Positions 36,380 to 49,749 of a stretch of DNA of 64,000 bases are shown here, piece after piece. Positions within the stretch are counted from its first letter, which is position 1; each line of letters opens with the position of its first letter. The notes below the pieces were generated by a model. The model was not told the origin of the DNA and ran no database searches. It worked only from the letters and a program-made list of their open reading frames with translations. The position numbers and the translations under genes are program-made. Source of the stretch: Cunninghamia lanceolata. Lineage: Eukaryota; Streptophyta; Pinopsida; Cupressales; Cupressaceae. The stretch spans positions 186,001 to 250,000 of the forward strand of contig BSBN01000844.1 of the NCBI GenBank assembly GCA_027924645.1. Direction: 5' to 3'.

Positions 36380-37842
36380 ATGAGAAAGTCAAGCAAGATC
36401 TCTCTATAAATCTTCAAGATTCAAGGTATGATGAATTCTATTTTGAATCAAATGGACTTCTAAGATATAGAGGAAGAATGTATCTTCCAGATTCGATAGA
36501 GTTAAGAAATCTTCTGTGGAAGGAAGTTCATTCTGCACCATACTCAGGTCATCTAGGGATAACTAAACTCCTAGCAGATGTAAAACCACTTTATTTCTGG
36601 GAAGGGATGAAGAATGATGTTGTAATATTTGTAGGTAGTTGCCTAGAATGCTAGAGAGTCAAGGCTGAGCATCAAGACTCTGCAAGGTTTCTGTATCTGC
36701 ATGATATTCAAGAGTGGAAGTGACAGGTTATATGTATGGATTTTGTGCAAGGTCTTCCAATGTCTTGAAATAGACATGATGCTATTTTAGTAGTGGTAGA
36801 TAAACTCACCAAGGTAGCTCATTTTATACCTAGGAATTTAATAGATGGAGCACCAATTATTGCTTGCAAGTTTGTGTAGGAAATGTTTAGATTGCATGGA
36901 GTTCTTGAGAAGAATATCTCAGATAGAGATGAGTAGATGACTTCAAGATTTTGGCAAATCTTGTTTTCAGTGCTAGGAACTCAGCTCAATATAAGATCGG
37001 ATTATCACCTTGAGATAGATGGTCAAAAAAAAGGGTAAACCAAGTTCTTGAAGACTTTTTGTGAATGTATTGTATGGATCAGCAATACAAGTGGAAAGAG
37101 TATCTACTGCTTGTGGAGTTTGCTTATAACAACTCCTATAATTTTTCTATTAAGATGTCTCCTTTTGAAGCATTGTATGGAAGAAGGTTCTGAACTCCTA
37201 TAAGCTAGGATAAGCTAGAAGATAAGATTAGCATTGGTCAAGAAGTGTTGGCAAAAATGGAAGAACAGGTCAAGCTAATTAGACAAAGGTTAGCAGAAGC
37301 TAATGATAGGCAAAAAAGCTATATTGATGCCAAACATACACCAAGACAATTCTTAGTTGGAGAAAAAGTTCTTTTGAGGGTTAAGCCTCAGAAAAGTTCT
37401 ATAAATTTTGGGAATTCACCCAAACTAGCCCCTTGATATGTAGGACCCTTTGAATTTCTTGAAGTGATCAATCTGGTTGCCTACAAAATCACTCTACCAC
37501 CAGCTCTTGATAGGATGCATAATGTTTTTCATGTTTCATATTTGAAAAAGTATATAGCAGGTGATAATCATGTTCTTGATTGGAATGTTTTACAGGTGCT
37601 AGACCCAAGAGTGGTCATGATCAAGCCTCTCAAAGTACTTGAAGTTCACAAGTGCCACTTGTGTAATAGAGAGGTTACTTAGTGCAAGGTCCAGTGGGAC
37701 CAGTATGCAGAGGATAGTGCTACATGGGAAGATTATCATGATTTTCAAAAAATATTTCCTCATTTGTTTTATGCTTTTCAAAGATAAACAAAATTTTTAT
37801 TATGTTATTATTTTGGATACATTGGATCATCAAGGACAATGA
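36380..37842 (+). pseudogene. Ty3/gypsy integrase with chromodomain-like tail, decayed
   Basis: The integrase zinc domain is intact as H-H-C-C (HSAPYSGHLG ... GSCLEC, about 36,530-36,655). The catalytic core shows MDFVQGLP, ISDRD and a VNQVLEDF segment supplying Asp, Asp and Glu, but with TGA, TAG and a frameshift near 37,030. The C-terminal part runs through KVLLRVKP, LPPALDRMHNVFHVSYLKKY and a tail CKVQWDQYAEDSATWEDY that resembles the chromodomain-like ends of plant chromoviruses (about 37,680-37,750). The last stop is at about 37,786. Gene order gag-PR-RT-RH-IN is the Ty3/gypsy order. Confidence 0.88.
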
Positions 37843-37849
37843 ATCTTAT

Positions 37850-37860
37850 GGGGGGAGATA
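37850..37860 (+). other. Polypurine tract before the gypsy 3' LTR
   Basis: GGGGGGAGATA directly precedes TGTCACATCC, the usual plus-strand priming tract and LTR start of plant gypsy elements. Confidence 0.7.
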
Positions 37861-40743
37861 TGTCACATCCATAATTTTGACTATGTTTTACTTTTACTTA
37901 AAAGTAATTAGTAGATAATTTTCACTTGATTTAAACAATTTGACGTTAAGTGAAAATGTTAGGATAAATCTATGATTTCATGAGTTTGAGAATATTCATA
38001 GAATTTAGACATGTGGTTATATGTTTTCATGATATATATGGTTTAACTAATGAAATACTAATCCCAGTTTGGTGATTGCAAGTTGTATTCAGGAAACAAG
38101 TTTTCCACCATCCAAGAGAGGGAGAGCATCATTGGAGAGAGGTGAATAGACATAAGGAAAGAACAAGTAGTTTCCATCTAAGTCTTGAGTTGCGCAATTT
38201 AGTGAGCCATATTAAGTTTGGTAAGTTGATTCCAACTTTTGACCTTAGTTGTTTTTCGATTCAACAATAGTCGATTTGATGTCGATAATCCTTTATCATA
38301 GATTTTTTTAGAAAACCTAGAAGGGTTAGTCATCCATCGACAAGATGTAGATGATAGTTGACATTTTTCTTGATATAGTTATATTCAAGAGTGAATATAT
38401 GTGTTTGGTTAACTATCTCTTCTTTGGTATTTTCTGGTTGAGATTCTTTTATAGTGTCCTACCAGTTTATTTATGCTTGTCTATTTTTTATATATTGCAA
38501 GATAGAAAAGGGCATAATACCTCAACCCCATTCTCATATCTTGTTAAATGTTTGGAAGCAATGTAGGGTATACATTGTGTATGCTTTCTTTATGATGTAA
38601 TATATATAAAGTTTGATATTTAATAAGATCTATTGAGGTAGGTCAAAGACTTCTTAATGAAAGAGGTTATGAGTTAATCTTTTGTTACTAATGTGTGGTA
38701 CATGGTCTTTTGATCTCCTTCTTACTCTCAACTATTTAAGGAGAGTAGAATGTCTTTTCGACTGAGTCATGAGAGGTCTTTAATAACCATCATCTCCATA
38801 TTGCAAGCCATTGTGTAGAATCATGATGGGGCTTTAATAGTAGATGATGGCATGTGGTTGGGGAGACAGTGTACTCTATCTTACCACCATAGGAGCTCTC
38901 TGCATAGAAGCAAGTTGTTATGAGAAAGAAAGAGAATAGTAGAATTCAGACTGAGGAAGGAAGAGAGTAGTGGAACTTGGTTGCACATCATTTACACAGG
39001 TTCTTCATTCTTTTTATGTTAATCTTATTAAGTAGAGAATACTTTGTTTGATGTCGACCCCATAGAGGTATCTATCAATGTTAAATAACAGATGATAGTA
39101 AATATTTCCTTTTGTGTTTATGAGCAATCAAAGATGTGTTTTTTTATCTTTGAGAACATGAGCTGAGAAGCTATTCTTTTATTGTTGTATAGACACTAAC
39201 GACATTGGCATTACTATGTTTTCTTTATAAAGATAAGACCTTAGGATTAGCTTTGTATTTGGAAGTCGAAGGCTCTATATATTTATGTGTTTCGATACAA
39301 TATATGTATTCTTTATACTTTCTAGTATTGAGTCTTGTTTTCGAAGACTTAGTCATCTTTGTGTCTTATATTCGAAGACCTAGATAACTTTGTATTCAAA
39401 GAATTATTTATCTCTTGGTTAGAGAAAACCAAAAATATAGATGTCTCTTTGTCTAGATTCAATAGATGGTTTAGTTATATCTCTGCATTTAGAGATAACT
39501 GTCGGCCTTGGTTAATAGTTCATTGACAGTATTTGTGCATTTGTAAAATGCAGAGCTAGGTTTATCTATTGATACAGAATACTGTTACTCACATACTCTT
39601 TTATTAGAAGAGATTTGTTATTCATTTTTTGACAAAACAAACCATAGCATGTGTAGGTTAAATGTCAATTAGATAATATAGCATGTGTAGGCCGAATGAC
39701 AATTAGACAACATAGCCTGTGTAGGCCAAATGCCAATTAGACAATATAGTATGTGTTAGGCCAAAAGGTTAATAGCACGGTAAGATACCTTTTAGTTTTA
39801 GATAGCAAAATTTTCTTAGTTGTCTATTGTCACTAAGCATTAGACTGATATGCAGAGGATTAGCTAATCCAGATGTGTCTAAACTCTTAGTCAGTGGTCG
39901 AGTTAATTGATTTGGATGCCTGAGGGTTATTTTTGTACTCAGGACAATAGTTAATTATAATGTGGTATTTTTCTCTTAACTTATTGGAATCTTTCTTTAG
40001 ACATCAAGATGAACCTATTAAGATTGTTGTTATAAATCTTATAGATGAGACTAGAAGATTTGATATAGATTTCCTTTATGTATTAACTCATTTGATTTTT
40101 TTTTTCAAACGAAGACTTTGGGAAAGATTATTCCTTACTCTGAAGAGTATAAGATGATTGAGATATAATTAGAAACATTTAAACTATGTTATATATTTAT
40201 ATATCAACTAATATGTTTATTCATTTGAATTTGTGATGTTCTATGGTGTTCTATCATTCTTATTTTTTCTATATTGATGAATGAAAGATGGCCACTAGGT
40301 CAAGACATCATTGCATAATTATCCTTTATCAGATTAAAATATTGAACTTATTCAAGGATTTGTATGTTTTTCTAATGTCTTTAAGACTTTTTTTAAGTAA
40401 AGATAAACCTTGAGAACTATGTGAAAGGTGGAATCAATCAAATGACTAGGTAGTCAAGATTTGATGAGTGGACACCTTATTCTTGTATTATTTTTGTTAT
40501 AATTTTATTAGATTTTAAGGGTATTTGCTATTGCAAAATATTAGATTAGAGAAGTTGAGAACCCTAGAGTTTATCTAAAGGGATTATAATTCTTTAAGTT
40601 TCACTTGTCATTTATAATATTGTATAGTCTACTGTGTTCTTTGGTCAATAGACGAAAGAGTCAAGAAACCATAGATCTTGACATTATTAAATGACTAAGA
40701 AGCACTTTATTCTTAGAAAGTCAATATTAGTTATATGTATACA
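37861..40743 (+). mobile_element. Start of the gypsy 3' LTR and following decayed sequence
   Basis: The LTR begins TGTCACATCC at 37,861. Its end cannot be placed because no 5' LTR is visible and another element inserts at 40,744. No gene lies here. A GAGGGAGAGCATCAT word near 38,117 recurs near 48,040 and, reversed, near 47,341 and 60,570, so related LTR pieces exist elsewhere in the window. Confidence 0.5.
39644..39765 (+). repeat. Short tandem repeat, ~34-bp unit, about 3.5 copies
   Basis: ATAGCATGTGTAGGCC followed by AAATGNCAATTAGACAA recurs near 39,644, 39,678, 39,712 and 39,746 with a few substitutions. Confidence 0.75.
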
Positions 40744-41979
40744 TGTTTAAAGTATAAAAAAGAGGAGGATGATTGGTTTTAAGTGTTTGTGTTGATCCTC
40801 TTTTCACCACTAAACATTCAAGGACATTCAACCAAGTAGAGAACTCTACTATAGATCTCCTGTCACTTGGAACATAGGGGAAGATTGGAATTGTGTGAAT
40901 TTATTATTCAATTTAGTCTAATTATGCTCAAAACCCTAATTTCATGAAATTTTAAACAAACAAATAAATTACAGAAAATGATCGCACATAGAGATATCAA
41001 ACGATAACCAAATACATACCAAATTCAAAGTTCAATGTGTAGAAAAGTCAGGGACTAATGAGTGGGTGCCCTAGTCTAGTGTACCTTCTTTTGTCAAGAT
41101 CTCTAAAGAATATCTACAACCTATTCTCACTGTCACATAGATTTCACCACTTTGGAATCTAGAGGACTAATGAGTGGGCACCCAAGTCCAAGCCCTAGTT
41201 TTCTTCTCATATTTGCAATTCCAACTGTCTATAATACCTTCCTACAATTCTACTTCTTTTTCTTATGAAACTTGTAACCTGTAATCACATAAAGTGGGTT
41301 GGGGGTTGTGGTGTTTAGAGGCTTGCCTTAGTCAAGCCCCGGAGAGATATTCAAGTCTTTTGAACACCATTGTCAGATAAAGAGTGCATATCCCTACAGG
41401 GTAGAGGCAAAATCCAAAGATAAATGATTGAAAACATAATAGATGTCACCTTGTAGTGTAGGTCTCATGGCAGGAAGATGCTCTTCATGCCATGAGGAGA
41501 TGGAGTCAAATCTGCAAATACAAACACAATAACAACAAAATACTACTCTGCAACACAATCAATGCCTTAAATCACTTTAATATAAGCTTGTAGATCAAAA
41601 ATGCCATCTAGTTTCCATCTAGTTTGCAAATGAATCACTAATCATGCTTATATATGCAACTACAAACCTTCCCGAAGAATTTCGTAATTCAAACTTGAGA
41701 TGTTGGCATAGGACCTAATAACGGTCATAAAACTGACACCCAAAAATAGGTCCTAACCTAAAATAGGGCAAGACTAGGGTGCGGGTACCCAAGTCCTCCC
41801 CCCTATTTCAGGTAGGATTCATGCTAAGCACACCCCCTATGTCCCATTTTCCATGAAACTTTAGGGTTTTCTTCAGGAGTCACCATTAACATGCAAGATG
41901 ACCTAAATGCATTCTAAAGGACCTAGGAGCTAAACCTTAAGAGGAAAAAGCCCCCAAGGGGATATTTTTTGACATAACA
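40744..41979 (-). repeat. 3' LTR of the minus-strand element
   Basis: About 1,236 bp, matching 45,545-46,766 along its length (shared words GATGATTGGTTTTAAGTG and ATGAGTGGGTGCC). No coding content; frames inside are chance. Confidence 0.8.
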
Positions 41980-42273
41980 TTTAGCCCCCACTTTAATGTA
42001 TGTATAAACGTAGGGCTAATACATGCATTAAAGTATGGTCAACAAACATAGCAAACACACCTAACACAAAGAAGACATGCCAATCACAATGAAGATAGTA
42101 ATAGGCATGCAAAACACAGAGAAGATAGTTACAATCATTCAAAACACGGAGAAGACAACATTGAAGACACACTAAACATAGTGAATATAGTGATTGCAAT
42201 GATTATTTCTTTTTCTTTTTCTCATATATGAAATGTAGATGCAAGTGCAAGGAAAGTAAACATACAACCCAAA

Positions 42274-42415
42274 ATGTAGGAGGGACTCATAGCCACATGT
42301 TTTTAGACTACACTCGAGAACTAACACGCCATACAAATCCCAAAGCATAGGAGGGACTCATCGCCACACATATTTAGACTATGCTTGGGAACAAACACGC
42401 CACCCACACACATAG
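42274..42415. repeat. ~70-bp imperfect tandem duplication
   Basis: TAGGAGGGACTCAT...CACGCCA appears at about 42,278 and again at about 42,348, inside the interior of the minus-strand element downstream of its coding remnant. Confidence 0.6.
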
Positions 42416-43680
42416 AAGACACTGAGAAAACATGACAAACAATTGATGGAAGAAACCTATTGCTAGGTTCACAACCATCTCAAGCACACTATAGGCAGAC
42501 ATCGATAATTGGGATTCACCACAACAATCATTGAAGACATGCTTAAGGGTTAGGATAGTCTCAGATCTGCTCCACACCTACTCGAAGGACTTTTTGAAAA
42601 TGACGGGATGTGTAATCTCCCTGAGAAATACACCATTCCCGCTTTACACAAAAGGCTTAAAATAAAAAGGATATGCACGATACCCTGCCTCCACATAGGG
42701 CTTAAGTGATTGCAGTAGATTCAAGTTTTACAAACATACTTTGCTAGCATCTAAATCAGATAGCTTACCTTATATATGCCCCCACCTTAAGGTGGTTGAT
42801 ATCATGTAACAATATCAAGCATGTTAAGGTAGGAAGAAAACACACAAAGGAACACGAGCTCTCGCAAAGTCCATGCCCCCCAGAGGTGACAAGTACTTTA
42901 CGATCACCAAATGTTCCCACAAACACACAATTTCCTACAAGAAAAGATGTTAGGATCCATATAATCATGATAAACAACAATGCAAGGCTAGATCAAAGAT
43001 AGACAAAGTGCACGGAGCAGCAGTATTGTTAAGACAACATAAAAATATCACACGGAGTTATTCTACTAGCCAAACATTGGATAATATATAACAACCCCAT
43101 CATCATGTATGGACTAGGTCCATTTTTTAATTTCTCACTGAAGGGACACTAGGTCCGTATCAATATAATATGTTCTTCATCATTCGCCCCCTAGGTATAA
43201 CCACTAGAGGAAGGTAAACATTAAATCAAGAGGGGAAACAAGTGCCCTAGGGATAGTCACATAGGAGGGTGCCCCCAAGTCACCAACCGCAATGCTATGT
43301 CCTTAAGACACAACACACAATAGTGAAAATAGAGGAGAAGCAATATAGAAGAGTTATGATACACATAGGAGGGTCACAATAGAGGCAGTCTCCTAGTATC
43401 CTTGACCTTACGAGAGTATCAAGGGTCATCCCAAGAGACCTAAACAACACATAACACATCATGGGGGAAACACAACATGGAGGTAAAGGGTTATAAATAG
43501 TTACCTATAAGGACAACCTGATTAAAGGTTGTCAACGATCAAATCATCATATTCCCACTCCTGAATGTTAGAGGAAAGTGTGACATAAGGTACCATAGCC
43601 CAACTTTTATTCTTGTCTTCAAGTTGTCCATTATTAAGGTCTTCCTTGTTTGATTCAATGTTAGGTGAAATGTTCTGTTG

Positions 43681-44626
43681 TTAAGATGTGTTTTGTTGGG
43701 CAAAAGCTTGTATTCTCTTCCTCCTATCTCTTGCTTGTCCATTTCTTCTTGTCTTATTATTTATCTCTTTTAAAATAATGTCTTGTTCTTTTGTAGGTTT
43801 TTGTGTTTTAGAGGAGGAAGCACCATGGTCAAATCTCATTTGTCTCAGTGGAATGTTTTTCTCTCGATGAATACCTCCCAATCCTTGTAAGGATGGTAGG
43901 GGAAGAACCTCAGCATAGGGTCCTTTTCCTTTTGGTCTAGGATGCTCTTCAAATGTCAGTTGTTTGTCTCTTGTTGTTTCTTGAATAGAAGGACCGACCA
44001 CTTGATGTAATAATTGTGTTTTGTAGTTTCTATAGCTCAAAAAGTTAAAATATGTCCGTGGCTCCAATTCCAATTCAGATTGTTCCCAAAAGTAATCAAG
44101 GCTAAAGTGTTGTCTTGTAACCAAAGGTTTATATCTATTGTGAGGAATAGTAGGCACTTGTCCATTCAAAGGAAATTTTACACAATTATAAATTGTTGAA
44201 GGGATGACTTTCATAGCCTTTAACCATCGGTGTCCTAATTTTATTCAAAAAGGTCAAATATGGGGACAACATCAAAAAATTGTTCTACGGATTTCTCAGA
44301 TACAGTAACCAATAAAGATATCTTCCCAAAGTGTTTATAAAGGTTCCCTTATGTGTCTTAATCATCATGTTTGAAGGGTTGTAGAAGCCTTGTATCAAAC
44401 CATGTGGATAAAGGAACTCTTCTATTGCTATATTAGTCATGCAATTAGGATCAATAAGGGTTCCACCCATAGGATTTCCCATTATCTTCACAGTGATATA
44501 AAGAGGTCCTTCAGTGTCTCTGATTGTTCTATCATGAGATGTAAACACAATTTCGGGTTCAGGGACCTTTCTTTTCATGTAAGGCCTAGGAGGGAACCTA
44601 GTGTTATTGTTGCAATTAGAATCCAT
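43681..44626 (-). pseudogene. Retroelement aspartic-protease-like region
   Basis: Two minus-strand frames (44,626-44,285 and 44,214-43,681) join through a frameshift and stops between them. The first carries GPLYITVKIMGNPMGGTLID, matching the strand before the catalytic Asp of plant Ty3/gypsy proteases, but the usual D-T/S-G reads D-P-N. The second begins in an LGHRWLKAMKVIPST context followed by NCVKFPLNGQ, which matches the conserved LGRPW / P-S-T / KFP-G pattern at the end of such proteases. Past that, a basic linker (KTRRNGQARDRRKR) has no known domain. Coding continues weakly to about 43,540 with stops. This is the only coding trace in the element. Confidence 0.65.
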
Positions 44627-44789
44627 GTGTATATGTTTTCAATTCAATGTAAAATCATATTTTAAAATATTTTCAAAAATTATGCAAGAAACAAGTGCAA
44701 AACCATATGTGAAAATGACCTAAAATGCTTGATTTTTTAAATTTTTTCAATGCAAAGAAGTGAAAGAAGAGGTTTTGTAAGGAAATTGA

Positions 44790-45090
44790 TCAGGGGAAGC
44801 AAATAATATGTCTAATATTAGTCCAATAAATAAATAATATCCTTTACAACACACCTTTAGTGCAATTCTATAATGATGACAAGTAAAAACCTAGTGAAAA
44901 TACACCTTAAATATGCAAATTTTCACCAACTTTCAATGCAAAGGCCCAATAAAAAGAGTGTTGTAAATAATTTGAGGAGGGGAATCATATTATAACCCTG
45001 ATAACATCCTATTAATGCAGAAAAATCCTTCACAACACGCCTATGATGCAATTCTAGAGACACGATAAGGCCAAATCTAGTGAAAATGCA
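44790..45090. repeat. ~180-bp imperfect tandem duplication in the leader
   Basis: CCTTTACAACACACCTTTAG...TGCAATTCTA near 44,850 is repeated with changes near 45,030, each followed by a CTAGTGAAAAT word. It lies between the 5' LTR and the protease-like frame, where a gag would be expected; no gag is recognisable. Confidence 0.55.
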
Positions 45091-45530
45091 AGGTTTTCAA
45101 ACCCTAGACATGAAATTTTGCAAGAAAGCCACTATGATGAAAAACTATAGTTAGAAATAAGTCCTAATGAGTGTTTTGAAAGGGTAGTAAAATATGAAAC
45201 AATATTTTGACTACAAACCCTATCTAATGCAAAACTAGGTTATATGAACAATGCACAATTTCAAGCAATTTTTAACAATTTGATCATGAAAATGCAATGT
45301 AAATGAATTATGAATGATGAATTTATGTAAACTAAATCATATCTGATGATAATGATAGAAATTTAATGAATCTAAATACAAACTAATTCAAATTATTTGA
45401 AAATGCAAGCTAAAAATGCCAATTTTTCAATACTTTTGTAATTTTTTCAAATGCAATAAGATAAAAATGAAATGAATGAATGAAAGTATGAAATACAACC
45501 CTCGACAAGGTGTAAAATTCAAAAGAAAAA

Positions 45531-45541
45531 TGGGTTCACCA
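45531..45541 (-). other. Primer-binding-site-like sequence
   Basis: On the minus strand TGGTGAACCCA follows the end of the 5' LTR by 3 nt. TGG at the start fits pairing with a tRNA CCA end. I cannot name the tRNA. Confidence 0.5.
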
Positions 45542-45544
45542 AAA

Positions 45545-46766
45545 TATTTAAAATGTAAAAAAGAGGAGGAGGATGATTGGTTTTAAGTGTTTGTGTTGAT
45601 CCTCCTTTCACCACTAAACATTCAACTGAGTAGAGAACTCTAATATAGATCTTCTATCACTTGGAACATAGGGGAAGATTGGAATTGTGTGAATTGGTTA
45701 TTCGATTAAGTCTAATTATTCTCAAAACCCCAATTTCATGAAATCGTAAACAAACGGACAAATTATGAAAAATGATCGCACACAAAGATATCAAATGATA
45801 ACCTAATACATACCAGATTTTGAAGTTTGATGTGCAAAAAATTTGGGGACTAATGAGTGGGTGCCATAGTCCAGTGTACCTTCTTTTGTCAAGATCTCCG
45901 AAGAATATCTACAACATGTTCCCCCTACAATAGAGATTTCACCACTTTGGAATCTGGAGGACTAATGAGCGGGCACCCAAGTCTAAGCACTAGTTTTCTT
46001 CTTAGATCTACAATTTTGATAGTCTGTAATGCCTTCCTATAACTTCACTTCTTTCACTTCTGAAACCTATAACCTGCAATCACAGAAAAGTGGGTTGGGG
46101 GTTGTGGTGTTAAGAGGCTTGCCTTAGTCAAGCCCTGGAGAGACATTCAAGTCTTCCAAACACCGTTGTTAGATAAAGAGTGTGTATCCCTATAGGATAG
46201 AGGAAAAATCCAAATGATAAATGATTGAAAACACAATAGATGTCACCTTGTAGTGTAGGTCTCATGGAAGGAAGATGCTCTTCATGCCATGAAGAGATGG
46301 AGTCAAATCTACAAATACAAACACAATAACAACAAAATACTACTTTGCAACACAATGAATGCCTTGAATCACTTTAACATAAGCTTGTAGATCAAAAATT
46401 TCATCTAGTTTGCAAATGAATCACTAATCATGCTTATATATGCAACTACAAATATTCCCGCTAAGAATTTCGTAATTCAAACTTGAGATGTTAGCATAGG
46501 ACCTAATAATAGTCATAAAACTGACACCTAAAAATAGGTCCTAAAAAATAGGGTAGGACTAGGGTGCATGCACCCAAGTCCTCCCCCCTATTTTAGGTAG
46601 GATTCATGCTAAGCACACCCACTAAGTCACATTTGCCATGAAACTTTAGGGTTTTCTCATCGGGAGTCACCATTAACATGCAAGATGACCTAAATGCATT
46701 CTAAAGGACCTGGGAACTAAACCTTAAGAGGGAAAAGCCCCCAAGGGGACATTTTCTAACATAACA
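45545..46766 (-). repeat. 5' LTR of the minus-strand element
   Basis: About 1,222 bp; partner of 40,744-41,979. Its inner boundary dinucleotide is TA on plus where the partner has TG, probably a single substitution. Confidence 0.8.
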
Positions 46767-49620
46767 ATACCAAGTATGGTTATCATTGAGTAGAGAGTAA
46801 GTGACAGAAGGTCATAGACCTTAATAAATTGTGGATATGCAATAAGGTACTCTTAAGAAAGATAAAGATATCTAAATTTGCATATTGTGTATATAACTTA
46901 GATAAGGAATATTTCTAAGTCAGATGGACTAGAAATTGAGTATAGATCAAACAAGTATGTCCAGAGTTACTAGCCAAAATAAATTAAACTAGAGGATGAG
47001 ATAGTCTTCAAGTCAAGTTAGAGGTGTGTGAACACATGACTACGTTTATTGTAAACGTCTATTTATATAGAAACATTGGCCAAAGTGATGCATTTTGTCT
47101 GCATGCATCAGTTGGTTCACAGTGTCTAGATAGCATAACTGGTCAGTATGATCATACTTAGCTAGAAGGTTGTCTACAGTCATACGGTCAATTGAGTTAT
47201 GTAGGTCACAATACTAGGACTTAGATGGAAACTTGTTAGATCCACATGTCTATTCTCTTTGTGAAGGGTAGGGCCACTTTCAGGAAGGAAGGTGAGCGGG
47301 GGACCACCAGTCTGTGGTTGGAGGTAAAGCACTTGGATGATGCTCTCCCTCTATAGTAGAAGACTCACCAAGACTTGAATGACAATTATCAAGATTCTAG
47401 AGATAGTACTATTTATATAAATTTTCATGACATGATTATGATGTAAAATTATGCTTTTGCCAAGAGTAATGTATATGTAAATGTAAAGTGAAATGTCATC
47501 ACTACAAGTTATCTTTGAATATAATGAATTTCAAGGTTGAAAAATAGTTAGAAAAGATGTACTTTGATTTATTGATGTTTATCAAATGATTAAAAAAAAT
47601 ATACTCCATTCTTGTATTTCATGTTCTTTACTTTCCTAGTAAATTGTGTGTAAATCTGAGTAATATGAGAAGGGATGTTACAATTTAAATATGGTAATTA
47701 GCTAATGCTTAGAAAATATATATCTTTCTTTTGAAAATTTAGATAAAAATGGTTATATTAATGTTTGTCCTTTCATTCATTTATGGATGTATAATGCTAG
47801 TATTGGATGACAATTTGATTGTAACTTTGAATTATTATTATTATTAGAAAGTTTGATATATGATTGAAATGCAAAATGAATTAAATAGATTAGTGAGATT
47901 TTGTAATTCATAAGATGGTGTTATTAATTGTTAGGAAATAATTATCGACTTCATATGATATACATTTATGTTTTATTGGACTAACTACTTTGATGTTGTA
48001 ATGAGGTGGACATAGGTAAAGTTTAGTCTGCCTCCTGGTCGAGGAGGGAGAGCATCATCGAGAAGAGAGTTGCAATAAATGATTTATACCATGCATCAAG
48101 AATTCAAGAATTTACACACCACCATTTCATATGACAATTCTTATTAGTTACTTGTGTATAATATTTATACATTTTAGTTTTGTCATGTCATGGTTTCTTA
48201 TTGAAATGTCACTTTTGAGCCAGTATTGTCTTGGTTATTGTCATCATCACTCCAAGTCCAAATGGATTTGACAAGTAATTCCCTTCTATTTTTAAAGTTT
48301 AGAATGTTGAGTTTGAGTTGGTTTAACACCCTAGTCTTGCATTTGAGTAGCCTTATTTTTTTGGTGTCTTGAGTGTCCTAAGAACATGAATGGTGTAGAG
48401 TTTGTTTTTCTATAGTAAATGTATTTTGTCTTTTGACTAAAAGATACGAAGTTATTTTAAAGTCATTTTGTTTAGTTTAAATTTTTGAATATTCTTGTTG
48501 AAACCCATAGAAGGCATGGGCAACTGCTAGCATTAATTTAGGTGGGTGGGTTTTTTATTCATAGTGGTGGACTAGCCCTAATGGCCACCACACTCCCAAT
48601 TCTTCACCCTAATTTTCTATGGAATTCCCAATGCATTGGAGTGGATGAAGTGGTAGTAATTATGCATGTTGATGCTGGTAGAGAAGGAGAAAATTGTGGG
48701 TTTGAAGCCATAAACAAAAAGGATTTTTGGTCACAATTTTGGGGCATTCATTGTGGTAGGAAAAAAAAAGTAGGGGATAGGAAGAAATAGTGAAGGGAAA
48801 TACAGAGAAAAAGAATATTAAGAGATTATTATCCAAGTGTGGTTTTGATATATTTTCTACTTGGTTTCTTTGTATGCAAAATGAATGTTTTTACTATAAG
48901 TTCAGCCTCTCTAAAAACATTGTTAATATCATGTTATTTCAAATACATTGTTTTGATTTTGGTTAAGGAGGCCATGTTAAACTTCCCTAGCTTACTTAAC
49001 CTATAAACATAGTGCTTAAGCTTGGATCTCATTGTTTTAGTTTTGAGAAAACTATAGTAAAATCTAGTTTTGAGGTCAAACCAAGAGTTTAATAAGGAAA
49101 TTTTTCCTGTTCTATGAAAAAAGAGATAACATTGATACATATGTTTGCATATGTACACTAACAGTATACACATGTAGACATATGTACAAATTTGAAACCC
49201 AATTTTTCATAGTTGCTCTAGAAAACATACAGGCCATAATAGTGGTTGAATCTTATTATCAGTTCAATTTGATATGACAGTGGGTGATATCTTTTTGAAA
49301 TTGATATAGAATAAACCTACAAAATTATGTAGTGCTAAGTTTTCAGCATCCTTAGGCCTACAAAAGGCTGCAGTAACATATATCATTCAGTTATGTATGA
49401 ATGTGTATTTGAATGAACTATTTCTCATCATTTTATTCACTTCTTGATAGAATTTGATGCCCAGGCCGATAAAATTTGGTCTCACCTATTAAGTGTTCTA
49501 GTTTTTAAATTGGATGTAAGGTCATATGGATAAGAGTTTTATATGGTAACCTTGGTCATGGGTGACATAAATCTAGTTTATAAATATTGAAATATCTTAA
49601 ATCAACATTCTATGATGAAC
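46767..49620. other. Decayed LTR-like sequence; no gene supported
   Basis: A TGTTACA after AGAAGGGA at 47,676 looks like a polypurine tract plus LTR start, and GAGGGAGAGCATCATCG near 48,040 matches the gypsy LTR region at 38,117. The stretch 47,220-47,360 shares spaced words with 60,470-60,600 (AAGGGTAGGG, GGAGGTAAAGCAC, GATGCTCTCCCTC). An 82-residue frame at 48,542-48,790 has no recognisable motif. Confidence 0.4.
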
Positions 49621-49749
49621 TTACTCAGCTCATAAATGTGATTGGCCTTGTCTTTTTAGTAAGATCTTGATTATTTCTCCTCTATTTCATATGTTTAGGA
49701 GGTCGTTAAAAAACTCTAGGTATTCAAGTGGTTAACTACTTGTTTTTCA

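Larger units (their letters stand above)
40744..46766 (-). mobile_element. Non-autonomous LTR retrotransposon (minus strand), nested insertion
   Basis: Direct repeats at 40,744-41,979 and 45,545-46,766 are LTRs in minus orientation; each starts TGTTATG on the minus strand. Flanks read ATACA on the left and ATACC on the right, a 5-bp target duplication with one change. The polypurine tract (minus AAAGTGGGGGCTAAA) abuts the 3' LTR and a primer-site-like TGGTGAACCCA (45,541-45,531) abuts the 5' LTR. The 3.6 kb interior holds only a protease-like frame (44,626-43,681); I find no reverse transcriptase or integrase, so it would need enzymes from another element. The LTRs differ by roughly one base in ten in the part I compared, so the insertion is old. 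Confidence 0.8.

Noticed and set aside
48542..48790. An 82-residue plus-strand gene
   Set aside because: No motif, no splice partner, and it lies in decayed LTR-like DNA; length alone is not convincing.
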